Shown: positions 21,601 to 29,553, counted from the first letter of the stretch. The stretch is 35,239 nt of DNA from Candidatus Eremiobacteraceae bacterium (GCA_035710745.1 DASTCX010000024.1:1-35239); one strand, 5' to 3'. Made by a program: numbers and translations. Notes: generated from the sequence alone by a model not told the origin.

Positions 21601-21633
21601 GGGAGCGGTCGAGATTCATCTCGACCGCCGCGG
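21601..21633 (-). repeat. REP-like palindromic element, reverse orientation
   Basis: A complete 33-bp copy. The stem is GCGGTCGAGAT (21605-21615), TC, ATCTCGACCGC (21618-21628), with GGGA before and CGCGG after. The 36 bp at 21601-21636 are identical to 24771-24806, and the 33-bp core is the exact reverse complement of 26346-26378. Confidence 0.95.
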
Positions 21634-21643
21634 CCTAACAAAG

Positions 21644-21708
21644 TGCCGAGCTTCGCTCGGCATACCACACTCGTCCCGCGAGTGTGTCCCGTGTCAATAT
21701 CGTATGCC
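21644..21708 (+). other. Nested stem-loops ahead of a hypothetical gene
   Basis: Three pairings are visible. TGCCGAGC with GCTCGGCA (21644-21662) forms an 8-bp stem with a TTC loop. CACACTCG (21666-21673) pairs with CGAGTGTG (21679-21686). GGCATAC (21659-21665) can pair with GTATGCC (21702-21708), enclosing the second stem and competing with the first. This looks like a structured leader or a remnant of a mobile repeat. It makes the GTG at 21684, which lies within the second stem, an unlikely start. Confidence 0.55.
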
Positions 21709-22682
21709 AGGAGTCGAAACGCCAGACGCAAACCCAAAGCGTCGTGCCCTTCCAAAGAGATAGACACGTCCGGTTGTGGCCGGGCGTCGCCGGTCTTTGG
21801 CTCGCGATCGCATCGATAGGCGCCGTCGCGCTCGTCAGCTCGCCGGCCATCAGCATCGCAGACGGCGGATCGTCGCTTCCTTTCGTCGGCGTCTCGCCGC
21901 GACCGCACGTCGCCGGCGACGTCTACGATTACTTGCTGCACGGCACGCTGTCGCAGGCGATCGTCGGAAGAGATCCATTCGGACGGAGCGTCAAACAAGC
22001 GGCGACGCCGACCGATCTCCTCGGCCGCGAGCGCATCGCGATCAAGAGCGTCGCTGCGAGCGGGCTGTCTCTCCACCGGTCGGGCTCGATCGTCGCGACT
22101 TTCAAAGGACGATCGTCACCATCGCAGCGCGGCACCGGCTGGACGCTCGTGACGCCCGAAGGCGACGTCCGCGATCGCAAAGGGAGCACGCTCGGCGGCC
22201 TATTCCTATTGCCGCTCGCGTTCCTCGCCGATCGCGCGGTCGATGGCGGTCTCACACCTGCGATCGGTAGCACGTGGACTGCAAAGCTCGGGATGGCGCT
22301 GTTCGGTATGACCGCGCAACCGCGGCTTCGCTTCCAGATAACCGGCAGCCGCAAAGTGCTCGGCGTGCTCGTCTACACGCTGACGGCGACGGGGACCGCT
22401 CCGGTCAAGGAGCCGGTCGTCACGAACGACGGCATCGCGCTCGGCGACGCGGTCGGCACGTCGCACGTCACGTTGCGCTGCGACTACGATCCGGCCGCGC
22501 GGCGCGCGGTGTCGATGGACATCGCGGTGGCGTCGCAGCTCGCTATCAGCTCGCAAGGGAAGAGCACGGGCACGCTCACGGAGCGCCAGCACTATCTCGT
22601 CGCGCTCGATGCCGGCTCGATCGGAGCGACGAGCTCGAAGGCGAACGACCCGCCCGCAGCTACTTCGCCGCCCCGCCTCTAA
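21684..22682 (+). CDS. Hypothetical exported or membrane-anchored protein
   Basis: The open frame holds up to 332 residues, but the true start is probably GTG 21744 (312 residues) or TTG 21774, just before a single N-terminal hydrophobic segment (GLWLAIASIGAVALVSS). GTG 21684 falls inside a stem-loop. The rest is a soluble region rich in beta-type sequence, with FQITGSRKVLGVLVYTLTATG in the middle and a Ser/Thr/Pro-rich end. No catalytic motif or family is recognised. Its last 23 bases overlap the convergent amino-acid permease gene. Confidence 0.65.
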   Translation: MSRVNIVCQESKRQTQTQSVVPFQRDRHVRLWPGVAGLWLAIASIGAVALVSSPAISIADGGSSLPFVGVSPRPHVAGDVYDYLLHGTLSQAIVGRDPFGRSVKQAATPTDLLGRERIAIKSVAASGLSLHRSGSIVATFKGRSSPSQRGTGWTLVTPEGDVRDRKGSTLGGLFLLPLAFLADRAVDGGLTPAIGSTWTAKLGMALFGMTAQPRLRFQITGSRKVLGVLVYTLTATGTAPVKEPVVTNDGIALGDAVGTSHVTLRCDYDPAARRAVSMDIAVASQLAISSQGKSTGTLTERQHYLVALDAGSIGATSSKANDPPAATSPPRL

Positions 22683-24159
22683 GCGCGGCTCGCCGCTCTT
22701 CGCTGTTGCGGTAACCGTACGCGAAGTAGATGAGCAGTCCGATGACCATCCACGCGCCGAACCGGATCCAGATGAAGAGATCCGTTCCCCACACCATGAG
22801 AAGCAGCGACAAGACGACGCCGACGAGCGGCACGAACGGCACCCACGGCGTCTTGAAGGGACGCACGCGCTCTGGCTGCGTACGTCGCAAGATCACCACG
22901 CCAAGGCAGACGAGCAAGAACGCGCTGAGCGTGCCCGTGTTGACGAAGCTGAGCAGCGTGTCGAGCGAGAACGTGCCTGCCATGATGCCGACGACGACGC
23001 CCATGATGAGCGTCATGCGAGCGGGCGTCTGGAAACGCGGGTGGATCTTCGCGATGCCCTTTGGCAACAGCCCGTCGCGCGCCATGACCATGAAGATGCG
23101 GCTCTGCCCGTAGATCGCGGTGAGCACGACGGACGACGTGCCGAGGACCGCGCCGAGAATCGCGGTCCAGGCCCACTGACCGAGGTGCACGGCCGCGAGC
23201 GCGGTCGGCAGCGGCGTGTTCGGATCGATCTTCGTCGCCGGTTGGAGCCCGATGAGCGCGATCGCGACTGCCGTGTAGAACAGCGTACCGAGTGCGAGCG
23301 ACCCGAGCACACCGACCGGAACGTCGCGCTTCGGCTTGTTCGCCTCTTCGGCGGCGACGGTCACCGAGTCGAAGCCGATGAACGCGAAGAACGCGTAGAA
23401 AGCGCCCGGGATGATGCCGATGACGGGGAACAGCGCCGATGCGCCCTTCTCGTACCAGCCGTTCGGGATGAACGGCGTGAAGTTCGCGGCGTTGAGATGC
23501 GGCAGCGCGATGATGACGAAGAACGCGAGCACGCCCATCTTGACGATGACGATGATGGAGTTCGTCAGGCCAGCCGATTCCTTCACCCCGAGCGTGAGCA
23601 GGATCGAGAAGCCGACGACGCAGAGGAAAGCGATGACGTCGAAGTACGTGCCGTTCGCCGGGTCGTAATGACCGATCGCCCAGTGCGGGAGATTGACGCC
23701 GATGGACGTCAACGCGATCTGGATGTTCGCGGAGAACGTCGTCGCGACCGGGGCGGCGGACATGCCGTACTCGAGGATGAGATTCCAGCCGATGAGCCAC
23801 GCGAAGAATTCGCCGAGGGTCGCGTACGTGTACGTGTACGCGCTGCCTGCGACCGGGACCATCGACGCGAACTCGGCGTAGCAAAGCCCCGCACAGCCCG
23901 AAGCGACGGCGCAGATCAAGAACGAGATGAGGATCGCGGGACCAGCGTAGTTGTGGATCCCGGTGCCGACGGTCGCGAAGATGCCGGCGCCGACCATGTT
24001 GCCCAGGCCGAGCGCGATGAGCGCCCACGGCCCGAGAGCTCGTCGTAACGCGGGCCTTTCCGCGGTGCCTTCGGGTTGCTGCGCGAGAGCATCCATGCTT
24101 CGCGTGATGAACAAGCCTGTTTGAGGCGGGCCAGACGGCTTCGCCGGGGCGGTCGCCAT
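22660..24159 (-). CDS. APC-family amino-acid permease
   Basis: This 499-residue integral membrane transporter has about 12 to 14 helices. The first-helix motif LGNMVGAGIF (52-61) is the substrate-binding unwound region of the amino acid-polyamine-organocation superfamily. The segments GFDSVTVAAEEANKPKRDVP and YGQSRIFMVMARDGLLP are typical of the cationic amino-acid transporter (CAT / YfnA-like) branch. The exact substrate cannot be read from sequence. AAGGAG lies 10 nt before the ATG at 24159, supporting that start. The gene follows the RmlC-like gene on the same strand after 82 bp, with no clear functional link. Confidence 0.93.
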   Translation of the reverse strand: MATAPAKPSGPPQTGLFITRSMDALAQQPEGTAERPALRRALGPWALIALGLGNMVGAGIFATVGTGIHNYAGPAILISFLICAVASGCAGLCYAEFASMVPVAGSAYTYTYATLGEFFAWLIGWNLILEYGMSAAPVATTFSANIQIALTSIGVNLPHWAIGHYDPANGTYFDVIAFLCVVGFSILLTLGVKESAGLTNSIIVIVKMGVLAFFVIIALPHLNAANFTPFIPNGWYEKGASALFPVIGIIPGAFYAFFAFIGFDSVTVAAEEANKPKRDVPVGVLGSLALGTLFYTAVAIALIGLQPATKIDPNTPLPTALAAVHLGQWAWTAILGAVLGTSSVVLTAIYGQSRIFMVMARDGLLPKGIAKIHPRFQTPARMTLIMGVVVGIMAGTFSLDTLLSFVNTGTLSAFLLVCLGVVILRRTQPERVRPFKTPWVPFVPLVGVVLSLLLMVWGTDLFIWIRFGAWMVIGLLIYFAYGYRNSEERRAALRGGAAK

Positions 24160-24241
24160 GTATGAGCGGCTCCTTACGAGTCGGCAGTTCGCCGCTCATT
24201 AAACGCAGCGAACGGCTCGACCTTGCGGCCGCTGCGTGCCC

Positions 24242-24754
24242 TTACGGAGCTTCTGCGTCCTTGCGCGACAGCAGCGGTACCCCTTCGAGCGGCCATATGA
24301 TGCCGACCGATGGATCCTTCCAGCTGAGGATGCGCTCGTGCGCCGGATCGAAATGCGCGGTCATCTTGTACATGACGACGTTGACGTCGTCGAGTGCGAG
24401 AAAGCCGTGCGCAAAACCGCGCGGCACGTACAGCTGCAGATGGTTGGCCGCGGTCAGTTCGAAGCCTTCCCATTTCTTGTAGGTCGGAGATCCTTCGCGG
24501 ATGTCGACGATCACGTCGAAGATCCTACCGACGAGGACTTGGACGAGCTTGGCCATCCGCATGTCGTAGTGCATGCCGCGCACGACGTTTCTGACCGAAC
24601 GGGAAACGCTGTCCTGCATCCATTCGTCGCGCATGCCGAGCTGGGCGTACTTCTCGCGCGAGTAGGTCTCTTTGAAATAACCGCGATCGTCGTGGAAGAC
24701 GTCGGGCACGTAGATCTTCGCGTCGGAGAACGAGGTGTCTTTGACCCGCAGCAT
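24242..24754 (-). CDS. rfbC: dTDP-4-dehydrorhamnose 3,5-epimerase (RmlC-type)
   Basis: This 170-residue cupin enzyme of dTDP-sugar synthesis, usually dTDP-L-rhamnose, is slightly short for the family but complete. Visible family features are DDRGYFKETY (22-31), VVRGMHYD (57-64) with the catalytic-base histidine H62, K69 in MAKLVQVL, PRGFAHGFLAL (111-121) with H116, and the tyrosine of MYKMT. The C-terminus keeps LSRKDAEAP. The other rhamnose genes are absent here, so a related 4-keto-sugar substrate is possible. AGGAAG lies about 9 nt before the ATG, and a REP-like cluster begins immediately upstream of that site. Confidence 0.9.
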   Translation of the reverse strand: MLRVKDTSFSDAKIYVPDVFHDDRGYFKETYSREKYAQLGMRDEWMQDSVSRSVRNVVRGMHYDMRMAKLVQVLVGRIFDVIVDIREGSPTYKKWEGFELTAANHLQLYVPRGFAHGFLALDDVNVVMYKMTAHFDPAHERILSWKDPSVGIIWPLEGVPLLSRKDAEAP

Positions 24755-24770
24755 CGGCCCGCGCTTCCTG

Positions 24771-24803
24771 GGGAGCGGTCGAGATTCATCTCGACCGCCG
24801 CGG
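24771..24803 (-). repeat. REP-like palindromic element, reverse orientation
   Basis: A full 33-bp copy with stem GCGGTCGAGAT (24775-24785), TC, ATCTCGACCGC (24788-24798). It is the first of three copies between the divergent rfbC and phosphoesterase genes, and its GGGAG end abuts the rfbC ribosome site. Confidence 0.95.
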
Positions 24804-24827
24804 CCTCACCAAGAGGAAAGGTCGTCG

Positions 24828-24855
24828 GCAGTCGACCGTGAAGGTCGACCGCTCC
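24828..24855 (+). repeat. REP-like palindromic element, diverged copy
   Basis: GCAGTCGACC (24828-24837), GTGAA, GGTCGACCGC (24843-24852), then TCC. One mismatch lies near the stem base. The stem carries the GACC/GGTC variant and a 5-nt loop. It is inverted relative to the preceding copy: GGAGCGGTCGA at 24772-24782 pairs with TCGACCGCTCC at 24845-24855. Confidence 0.85.
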
Positions 24856-24864
24856 ATTTTCAGA

Positions 24865-24893
24865 CCGCGTCGGTCGAGCTAAAGCTCGACCGC
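24865..24893 (+). repeat. REP-like palindromic element, GAGCT variant
   Basis: CGGTCGAGCT (24871-24880), AA, AGCTCGACCG (24883-24892), with CCGCGT in front. The stem is a perfect 10 bp and has C-G where most copies have A-T at the inner end, a paired change. It stands 9 bp after the preceding copy in the same orientation. Confidence 0.9.
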
Positions 24894-25029
24894 TACAAAG
24901 CTTGGCCGCTTCGAGAGTTCATCGGTGGCTAATGCGAGCTGCGACAATTGATATGACGATCGAGCGGCGAGAGGGCCGCGCGGCGAGCGCGCGAAAACCG
25001 CCGACTCGGCCTTTCCCGGGAGCCACTCC

Positions 25030-26292
25030 GTGCGACACCTTTTCATCTCTCTGTTCATCGCAGCGACGTTGTGCGGCTGCACGCAGTCGGCGACCCAAGC
25101 CGTCGCGCCCATCCCTGAGCTGGTGAGCGCAAAGCATTCCATAACGTCGGTGAGCCACGTCGTCATCCTCGAGATGGAGAACCGGTCGTTCGACGAGATG
25201 TTCGGCACGTATCCGGGCGTCAACGGGATCAACTCGCCCAACGTCGTGTGCAACCCCGATCCGTCGACTGGCGAGTGCGTCTTGCCGTTTCACGACACCT
25301 CGACCGTCAATCATGGCGGCCCGCACTCGGACACCGCCGAGCGGGCCGACATAGACGGCGGCAAGATGGACGGGTTCGTCGCCAGCGCCTACGACAAGGA
25401 CGTCATGGGCTACCATACGTGCGACGAGCTGCCAACGTATTGCTTCTACGCGCAAAACGGCGTCTTGGCCGACAACTTTTTCGAGGCCTCATCGTCGTTC
25501 TCGACCATGGCGCATCTCTACATGGTGAGCAACTGGTCGGCGAAATGCACGGGCCTCGATCAGCCGTTGAGCTGCATATCGAACAACGATATCGCGATCA
25601 AGACGAATCCCGACTTCGCCTGGACCGACATGACATACTTGCTCCACAAGGCCGGTGTCAGTTGGGGTTACTTCGTCTACGCGAGCGGCCACCCGTTCCT
25701 GTCGCCCCAGGACAACGACGGCGAATTCTCTCCGGACAACTCGTACAAGGTCGTCGGCTTGTGGAATCCGCTCCCCAACTTCGACACGGTGAAGGAGGAT
25801 GGCCAAACGACGAACGTCCGCCCAGGTGCGAAGTTCGACGCGTTCGCGACGGCCGGAACGCTGCCGCAGGTGTCGTGGGTCGTGCCGTCGTTCAACACGA
25901 GCGACCATCCGGCGGCAGATCTCGTCCAGGGGCAGCTGTGGGTGCAGCATGAGATCAACGAAATCGAGGCTGGGCCCGACGGGCCGTCGACGCTCATCAT
26001 CATCAACTGGGATGACTTCGGCGGCTTCTACGATCACGTCCAGCCGCCGTTCGTCGACGCGAACGGCTACGGCATCCGAACGCCGATGATCCTCTACGGG
26101 CCGATGGTGGCGGTTCCCGGCTCGATCGATCACCAGTTCCTTTCGACCGACGCCGTCAACGCCTTCATCGAGCGGCTCTTCTTGTCAGGTCAGATGCTCG
26201 ATCCAAACACCGATGGCCGACCGGACTCTCGTCCGGACGTGCGCGAAGAAACGCCAGGGCTCGGCGCGATCGAAAACGACCTCAACGGCTGA
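25030..26292 (+). CDS. Secreted lipoprotein phosphoesterase (phospholipase C / acid phosphatase family)
   Basis: This 420-residue protein has a lipoprotein signal, MRHLFISLFIAATLCGC, with lipobox cysteine C17, so it is probably anchored outside the cytoplasm. The family (PF04185 type) is shown by VVILEMENRSFDEMFGTYPG near 44-63, a metal and substrate-site region, and by WDDFGGFYDHVQPP (327-340). Members hydrolyse phosphate esters or phospholipids; which of these cannot be told here. The mature part has several cysteines, for example in NVVCNPDPSTGEC, that could form disulfides. The start is GTG 25030 with GGGAG about 9 nt upstream. Phosphate acquisition would be a reasonable role, but no Pho-box was identified. 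Confidence 0.9.
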   Translation: MRHLFISLFIAATLCGCTQSATQAVAPIPELVSAKHSITSVSHVVILEMENRSFDEMFGTYPGVNGINSPNVVCNPDPSTGECVLPFHDTSTVNHGGPHSDTAERADIDGGKMDGFVASAYDKDVMGYHTCDELPTYCFYAQNGVLADNFFEASSSFSTMAHLYMVSNWSAKCTGLDQPLSCISNNDIAIKTNPDFAWTDMTYLLHKAGVSWGYFVYASGHPFLSPQDNDGEFSPDNSYKVVGLWNPLPNFDTVKEDGQTTNVRPGAKFDAFATAGTLPQVSWVVPSFNTSDHPAADLVQGQLWVQHEINEIEAGPDGPSTLIIINWDDFGGFYDHVQPPFVDANGYGIRTPMILYGPMVAVPGSIDHQFLSTDAVNAFIERLFLSGQMLDPNTDGRPDSRPDVREETPGLGAIENDLNG

Positions 26293-26296
26293 TAGG

Positions 26297-26329
26297 CCGC
26301 GGCGGTCGACCATAAAGGTCGACCGCTCC
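26297..26329 (+). repeat. REP-like palindromic element, GACC variant
   Basis: CCGCGG, then GCGGTCGACC (26302-26311), ATAAA, GGTCGACCGC (26317-26326), then TCC. The 10-bp stem has G-to-C and C-to-G changes on both arms compared with the main form. It begins 4 bp after the stop of the phosphoesterase gene. Confidence 0.92.
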
Positions 26330-26345
26330 ATCTGAACACATAGAA

Positions 26346-26378
26346 CCGCGGCGGTCGAGATGAATCTCGACCGCTCCC
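26346..26378 (+). repeat. REP-like palindromic element, forward orientation
   Basis: A full 33-bp copy with stem GCGGTCGAGAT (26351-26361), GA, ATCTCGACCGC (26364-26374), flanked by CCGCGG and TCCC. It stands in tandem with the preceding copy, 16 bp apart, between two convergent genes. Confidence 0.95.
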
Positions 26379-26395
26379 GATTTCAGACGTATTTG

Positions 26396-27166
26396 TTAGA
26401 AGCCGCCGCTGTACGGTGACGCGCCGAACGGGCTGGCCCCGAACGGGTTACCGCCGGGAAGGCTGGTGGTCGGCAATCCGGTGTAGGGATTTCCGAGCGG
26501 CAGCGACCCCGAGGGCAGGCTCCCGGTGAGACTGGTGGTCGGAAGCGAACCTGAAGGCATCGAGCCCGACGGATAGCCGCTATACGGACTCGTCGAGTAG
26601 CCGCCTGAGAAACCGAACGTCGAGTAGCCGCTCTGCGGCGCATACAACGCCGCGGTCCCATAGACACCGCCGGAATACTGCGGGCCGTTCGCGCCGATGT
26701 AGACGTACATCGGGCGAGCGCGATACGTCTGGACGTACAAGGCCCGCTCGATCGCTTTAGCGTCCGACGCCAACGCGAGCAACTGCGCATCGGTCGCACA
26801 GCTCAAGCCCGACCACGCTTTTCCGCTCCACTTGATCGTCACGTCATCGCTCACGGGCGTCGCGCCGGTCGAGCACTGCGCCGTCGGATTCCTGCCGGCG
26901 GTCGACGCGCTTCGCAGATCCGCGAAGAAGCGATCGGAGAGATCGTTTTGCAGTTCGAGCGCCGAGCGGCCGGCGCCGTCGACTGAAACGGCGTGGCCAT
27001 CGGGTTGGATGACGATGCGGAAACCTGAAGAGTCGCCGCTGCCCGGATTGTAAATGGTCGCAGCGCCTTGGGGCACCGGCAATTGCGGCACCGGCGACGC
27101 TCCCAATAGAGCTATCGCGAGGGCTGGAGCGAGGATGCCGCAGAGCGGCGCCAGGCGCTTTCGCAT
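26396..27166 (-). CDS. Secreted protein with Gly/Ser/Pro/Tyr-rich repetitive tail
   Basis: From the ATG at 27166 this protein has 256 residues. Residues 1-24 form a signal peptide (MRKRLAPLCGILAPALAIALLG), after which a Pro-rich spacer follows. Residues 35-150 form a globular part with two cysteines (C98, C123) that could pair outside the cytoplasm. Residues 161-256 are low-complexity, built from GSLPSGSLP, TTSLPGGNPFG and ASPYSGG type units. The upstream in-frame ATG at 27190 would place eight extra residues before the signal and is less likely. No family is recognised. The tail resembles flexible or adhesive surface segments, an inference from composition only. Confidence 0.72.
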   Translation of the reverse strand: MRKRLAPLCGILAPALAIALLGASPVPQLPVPQGAATIYNPGSGDSSGFRIVIQPDGHAVSVDGAGRSALELQNDLSDRFFADLRSASTAGRNPTAQCSTGATPVSDDVTIKWSGKAWSGLSCATDAQLLALASDAKAIERALYVQTYRARPMYVYIGANGPQYSGGVYGTAALYAPQSGYSTFGFSGGYSTSPYSGYPSGSMPSGSLPTTSLTGSLPSGSLPLGNPYTGLPTTSLPGGNPFGASPFGASPYSGGF

Positions 27167-27241
27167 GTGACTGGCATCATAATAGAACATGTGGGCGGTG
27201 GACGCAAGCCGACCAAAGCCCCGGCTCGTTAGGCCGTCCCG

Positions 27242-27541
27242 CTATCCACCCGCCATCGCGCCGATGACCATGAACGGCTCGGCGCCGCGGGCGACCTCGT
27301 CGGGCAACGGTACGTCGGGTGAATCGTGCGACAGGTCTTCCATGCAGGCGAAGAAGCGGACGAGCGCTCGCCGCTCTTGCGTCACGTGATCGCGGATCGT
27401 GCCGCGCAAAACGGGAAAGCGGTCTTCGAGCGCGTCGAGGATCGAACGTTGCGTCACAGGTGCATCGACGTCGATCTTGACTTCGCCGTCGACTTTCGCG
27501 AGCGTGCGCAGATGTGCCGGCAGCACGACCCGCACCGTCAC
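27242..27541 (-). CDS. MoaD/ThiS-like ubiquitin-fold protein
   Basis: This 99-residue protein, [20 protein letters not shown] onward, has the beta-grasp pattern of MoaD/ThiS sulfur carriers and ends precisely in Ala-Met-Ala-Gly-Gly. The C-terminal Gly-Gly is the residue pair that is adenylated and thiolated in sulfur carriers. The start is GTG 27541, overlapping the stop of the Asp-box propeller gene as GTGA. From general knowledge, this carrier subtype is often found next to sialidase-like propeller genes, which suggests a shared role that has not been worked out. No moaE, thiG or E1-like moeB/thiF gene is in the window, so a cofactor pathway cannot be assigned. Confidence 0.88.
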   Translation of the reverse strand: MTVRVVLPAHLRTLAKVDGEVKIDVDAPVTQRSILDALEDRFPVLRGTIRDHVTQERRALVRFFACMEDLSHDSPDVPLPDEVARGAEPFMVIGAMAGG

Positions 27542-28653
27542 GCGAGTGTTTGCACCTCGATCGATAAGACCGGCGGCAGATCGCGCACGATAGGCGCCCA
27601 CGAGTCGCCCGCATCGGCCGATGCGTAGACCTGTCCGCCGGTCGTGCCGAAATAGACGCCGCTCGACTCCATCGTGTCGACCGCCATCGCGTCGCGGAGG
27701 ACGTTGACGTAGCAATCGCGCTGCGGCAGCCCGTTTGTCAGCGCCTCCCACTCATCGCCGCCGCTGCGGCTGCGATAGACGCGAAGCTTGCCGTCGGGCG
27801 GAAAGTGCTCGGAGTCGCTCTTGATCGGCACGACGTATATCGTCTCGGGATCGTGCGGATGGACGTCGATGGGGAACCCGAAATCGGTGGGAAGGTTGCC
27901 GCTCACCTCGCGCCAAGAATCGCCGCCGTCATCACTGCGCATGACGTCCCAGTGCTTTTGCATGTAGAGCACGCCGGACCGCGTCGGGTGCATCGCGATG
28001 TGGTGCACGCAATGTCCGACCTCGGCGTTTGGATCGGGGATCTGCTCGGAGCGCAGTCCGCGATTGATCGGACGCCAGCTCTGTCCGCCGTCGTCGGTGC
28101 GAAACGCGCCGGCCGCCGAGATCGCGATGTACATCCGCTTCGGATCTTTCGGATCGATGATGATTGTGTGCAGGCACATGCCGCCGGCACCGGGCTGCCA
28201 GCCGGGCGCCGATGCGTGGTTGCGCAGCGCTGGCAGTTCCGCCCACGACTTGCCGCCGTCGGTCGACTTGAAGAGCGCGGCATCTTCGACGCCGGCGTAG
28301 ACCGTATCTGGATCGGTCAGCGACGGCTCGAGATGCCAGACGCGTTTGAATTCCCACGGATGGGGCGTGCCGTCGTACCAGCGATGCGTTCCGGGCGTAC
28401 CTTCGTACTTGAACTCGTTGCCGACGGGTTCCCAAGTCTTGCCGCCATCATCCGAACGCTGGATGAGCTGGCCGAACCAGCCGCTCGACTGCGATGCATA
28501 TAGCCGCTTCGGGTCCGCGGGTGACGCTTTGACGTGATAGATCTCCCAGCCCGCGAAAAACGGCCCGCTCACTTCCCAGTTCTTCCGTTTGCCGTCAGCC
28601 GTGAGGACGAACGCACCCTTGCGCGTGCCCACCGAGACTCGTACTTGGCTCAT
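27538..28653 (-). CDS. Asp-box (BNR) beta-propeller protein, sialidase-like
   Basis: This 371-residue protein has six Asp-box motifs: SDDGGKTW (67-74), STDGGKSW (130-137), TDDGGQSW (186-193), SDDGGDSW (240-247), SRSGGDEW (295-302) and SADAGDSW (345-352). Their regular spacing fits a six-bladed or larger propeller. There is no signal peptide, so it is probably cytoplasmic, unlike true secreted sialidases. The sialidase arginine triad was not identified, so glycosidase activity should not be assumed. Histidine-rich segments ([12 protein letters not shown]) may bind a metal. It overlaps the upstream VOC gene and the downstream MoaD/ThiS-like gene by 4 nt each. Confidence 0.88.
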   Translation of the reverse strand: MSQVRVSVGTRKGAFVLTADGKRKNWEVSGPFFAGWEIYHVKASPADPKRLYASQSSGWFGQLIQRSDDGGKTWEPVGNEFKYEGTPGTHRWYDGTPHPWEFKRVWHLEPSLTDPDTVYAGVEDAALFKSTDGGKSWAELPALRNHASAPGWQPGAGGMCLHTIIIDPKDPKRMYIAISAAGAFRTDDGGQSWRPINRGLRSEQIPDPNAEVGHCVHHIAMHPTRSGVLYMQKHWDVMRSDDGGDSWREVSGNLPTDFGFPIDVHPHDPETIYVVPIKSDSEHFPPDGKLRVYRSRSGGDEWEALTNGLPQRDCYVNVLRDAMAVDTMESSGVYFGTTGGQVYASADAGDSWAPIVRDLPPVLSIEVQTLA

Positions 28654-29033
28654 CTCTCAGTCTTACGTTGGTGAAGGATGAAATAATTTCCCTCGCTGTC
28701 TTCGCCGAAGGCCATGCGGCAGACAGGCGTGTCCTCGATCGCCCCGTCGTCGTCGAGCTTGACGCCGCGCGCCTTGTACTGCGCGACCGCCGCATCGAGA
28801 TCGTCGACGGCGAACATGAGCCCGCCGCCTCGACGCCACTCTTGATCGTCCGGTTTGAACAGCCCGAACGTCGTGCCGTCGGGGAACTCGAACTCGGCGC
28901 CCATATCGCCCCACTCGGACGACACGTCGCAGCCCATCTTATCCCGCCAGAAGGCTTTCGCGCGCGCGACGTCCTTGACGAGATACACCGCCACATCGAT
29001 GCCCTTGATCTTCACTTCCTGTGTCACGCTCAT
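28650..29033 (-). CDS. VOC-family (glyoxalase/bleomycin-resistance fold) protein
   Basis: This 127-residue single-domain protein has the paired beta-alpha-beta-beta-beta fold of the vicinal oxygen chelate superfamily. Characteristic parts are [56 protein letters not shown] and the end segment [13 protein letters not shown]. The superfamily includes lyases, dioxygenases and binding proteins, so no reaction is assigned. ATG 29033 is chosen over the longer in-frame start at 29075 because the preceding gene ends 4 bp upstream and GAGG lies about 10 nt before it. It is a close relative of the VOC gene at 31890. Confidence 0.88.
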   Translation of the reverse strand: MSVTQEVKIKGIDVAVYLVKDVARAKAFWRDKMGCDVSSEWGDMGAEFEFPDGTTFGLFKPDDQEWRRGGGLMFAVDDLDAAVAQYKARGVKLDDDGAIEDTPVCRMAFGEDSEGNYFILHQRKTER

Positions 29034-29037
29034 GATA

Positions 29038-29553
29038 TCACGCCTCGTTCGCACGCCTGCCGTAGGCGTACGCAAGCACCAAGAAACCGACGACCGTGAA
29101 GTAGAACCCGACGCCGAAGTCGATCGGGATCGACTGGCCCATGAATGAGATGGTGCGGTCGCCGATGAGAATACCGAGCACGGCCATCGCCAGACCGAAG
29201 CCGGCGATCGCGAACATCCGCGTCACCGTCGTCAGTAATGGAAGCGCGCCGAGCCCGACCGCGATCAGCAATGCCAGCCATCCGACTCCGCCCTGGCCGA
29301 CCATCGACGGTGAGCCGCCGGTCACGTCGCTCATCTCTGCAGGCACCGAATAGAACGGCAGCAGCGTTCCGATCGCGCCCACGATCCCGCCGACGAGCGT
29401 TGTCAGCTTTTCGGCGCCGAGGCTCATGACGGCGCTCTGCGCCTGCGCGGCCGCTTGCCGAACGGGCATCGACGTCGAGGTCGATTTGCCGCACGCCGGG
29501 CAGAACGCGGCGCCGTCGGCGAGCGCGGCTCCGCAAGAAGTACAATTGCTCAT
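29038..29553 (-). CDS. Zinc-ribbon membrane protein
   Basis: This 171-residue protein begins with a zinc ribbon: C4, C7, C18 and C21 in CTSCG and CPACG. A Ser/Ala/Gln linker follows, then about four hydrophobic helices from residue 50 to the end, closing with YGRRANEA. It is probably an inner-membrane protein with the ribbon in the cytoplasm; function is unknown. ATG 29553 is preferred because GGGAGG lies 4 nt upstream; a TTG four codons earlier would lie next to that site. It is the first gene of the unit that continues with the VOC, propeller and MoaD-like genes. Confidence 0.78.
   Translation of the reverse strand: MSNCTSCGAALADGAAFCPACGKSTSTSMPVRQAAAQAQSAVMSLGAEKLTTLVGGIVGAIGTLLPFYSVPAEMSDVTGGSPSMVGQGGVGWLALLIAVGLGALPLLTTVTRMFAIAGFGLAMAVLGILIGDRTISFMGQSIPIDFGVGFYFTVVGFLVLAYAYGRRANEA

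Noticed and set aside
22609-24048. Plus-strand open frame of 479 codons opposite the permease
   Set aside because: The product is an Arg/Asp/Glu-rich antisense shadow; the permease on the minus strand has clear transporter motifs and a strong ribosome site.
24242-24754. A rhamnose biosynthesis cluster around rfbC
   Set aside because: No rfbA, rfbB or rfbD-like gene is present; the neighbours are a permease and a phosphoesterase.
27538-28653. Annotation as a true sialidase
   Set aside because: Asp-boxes show only the propeller fold; there is no signal peptide and the catalytic arginine triad was not identified.
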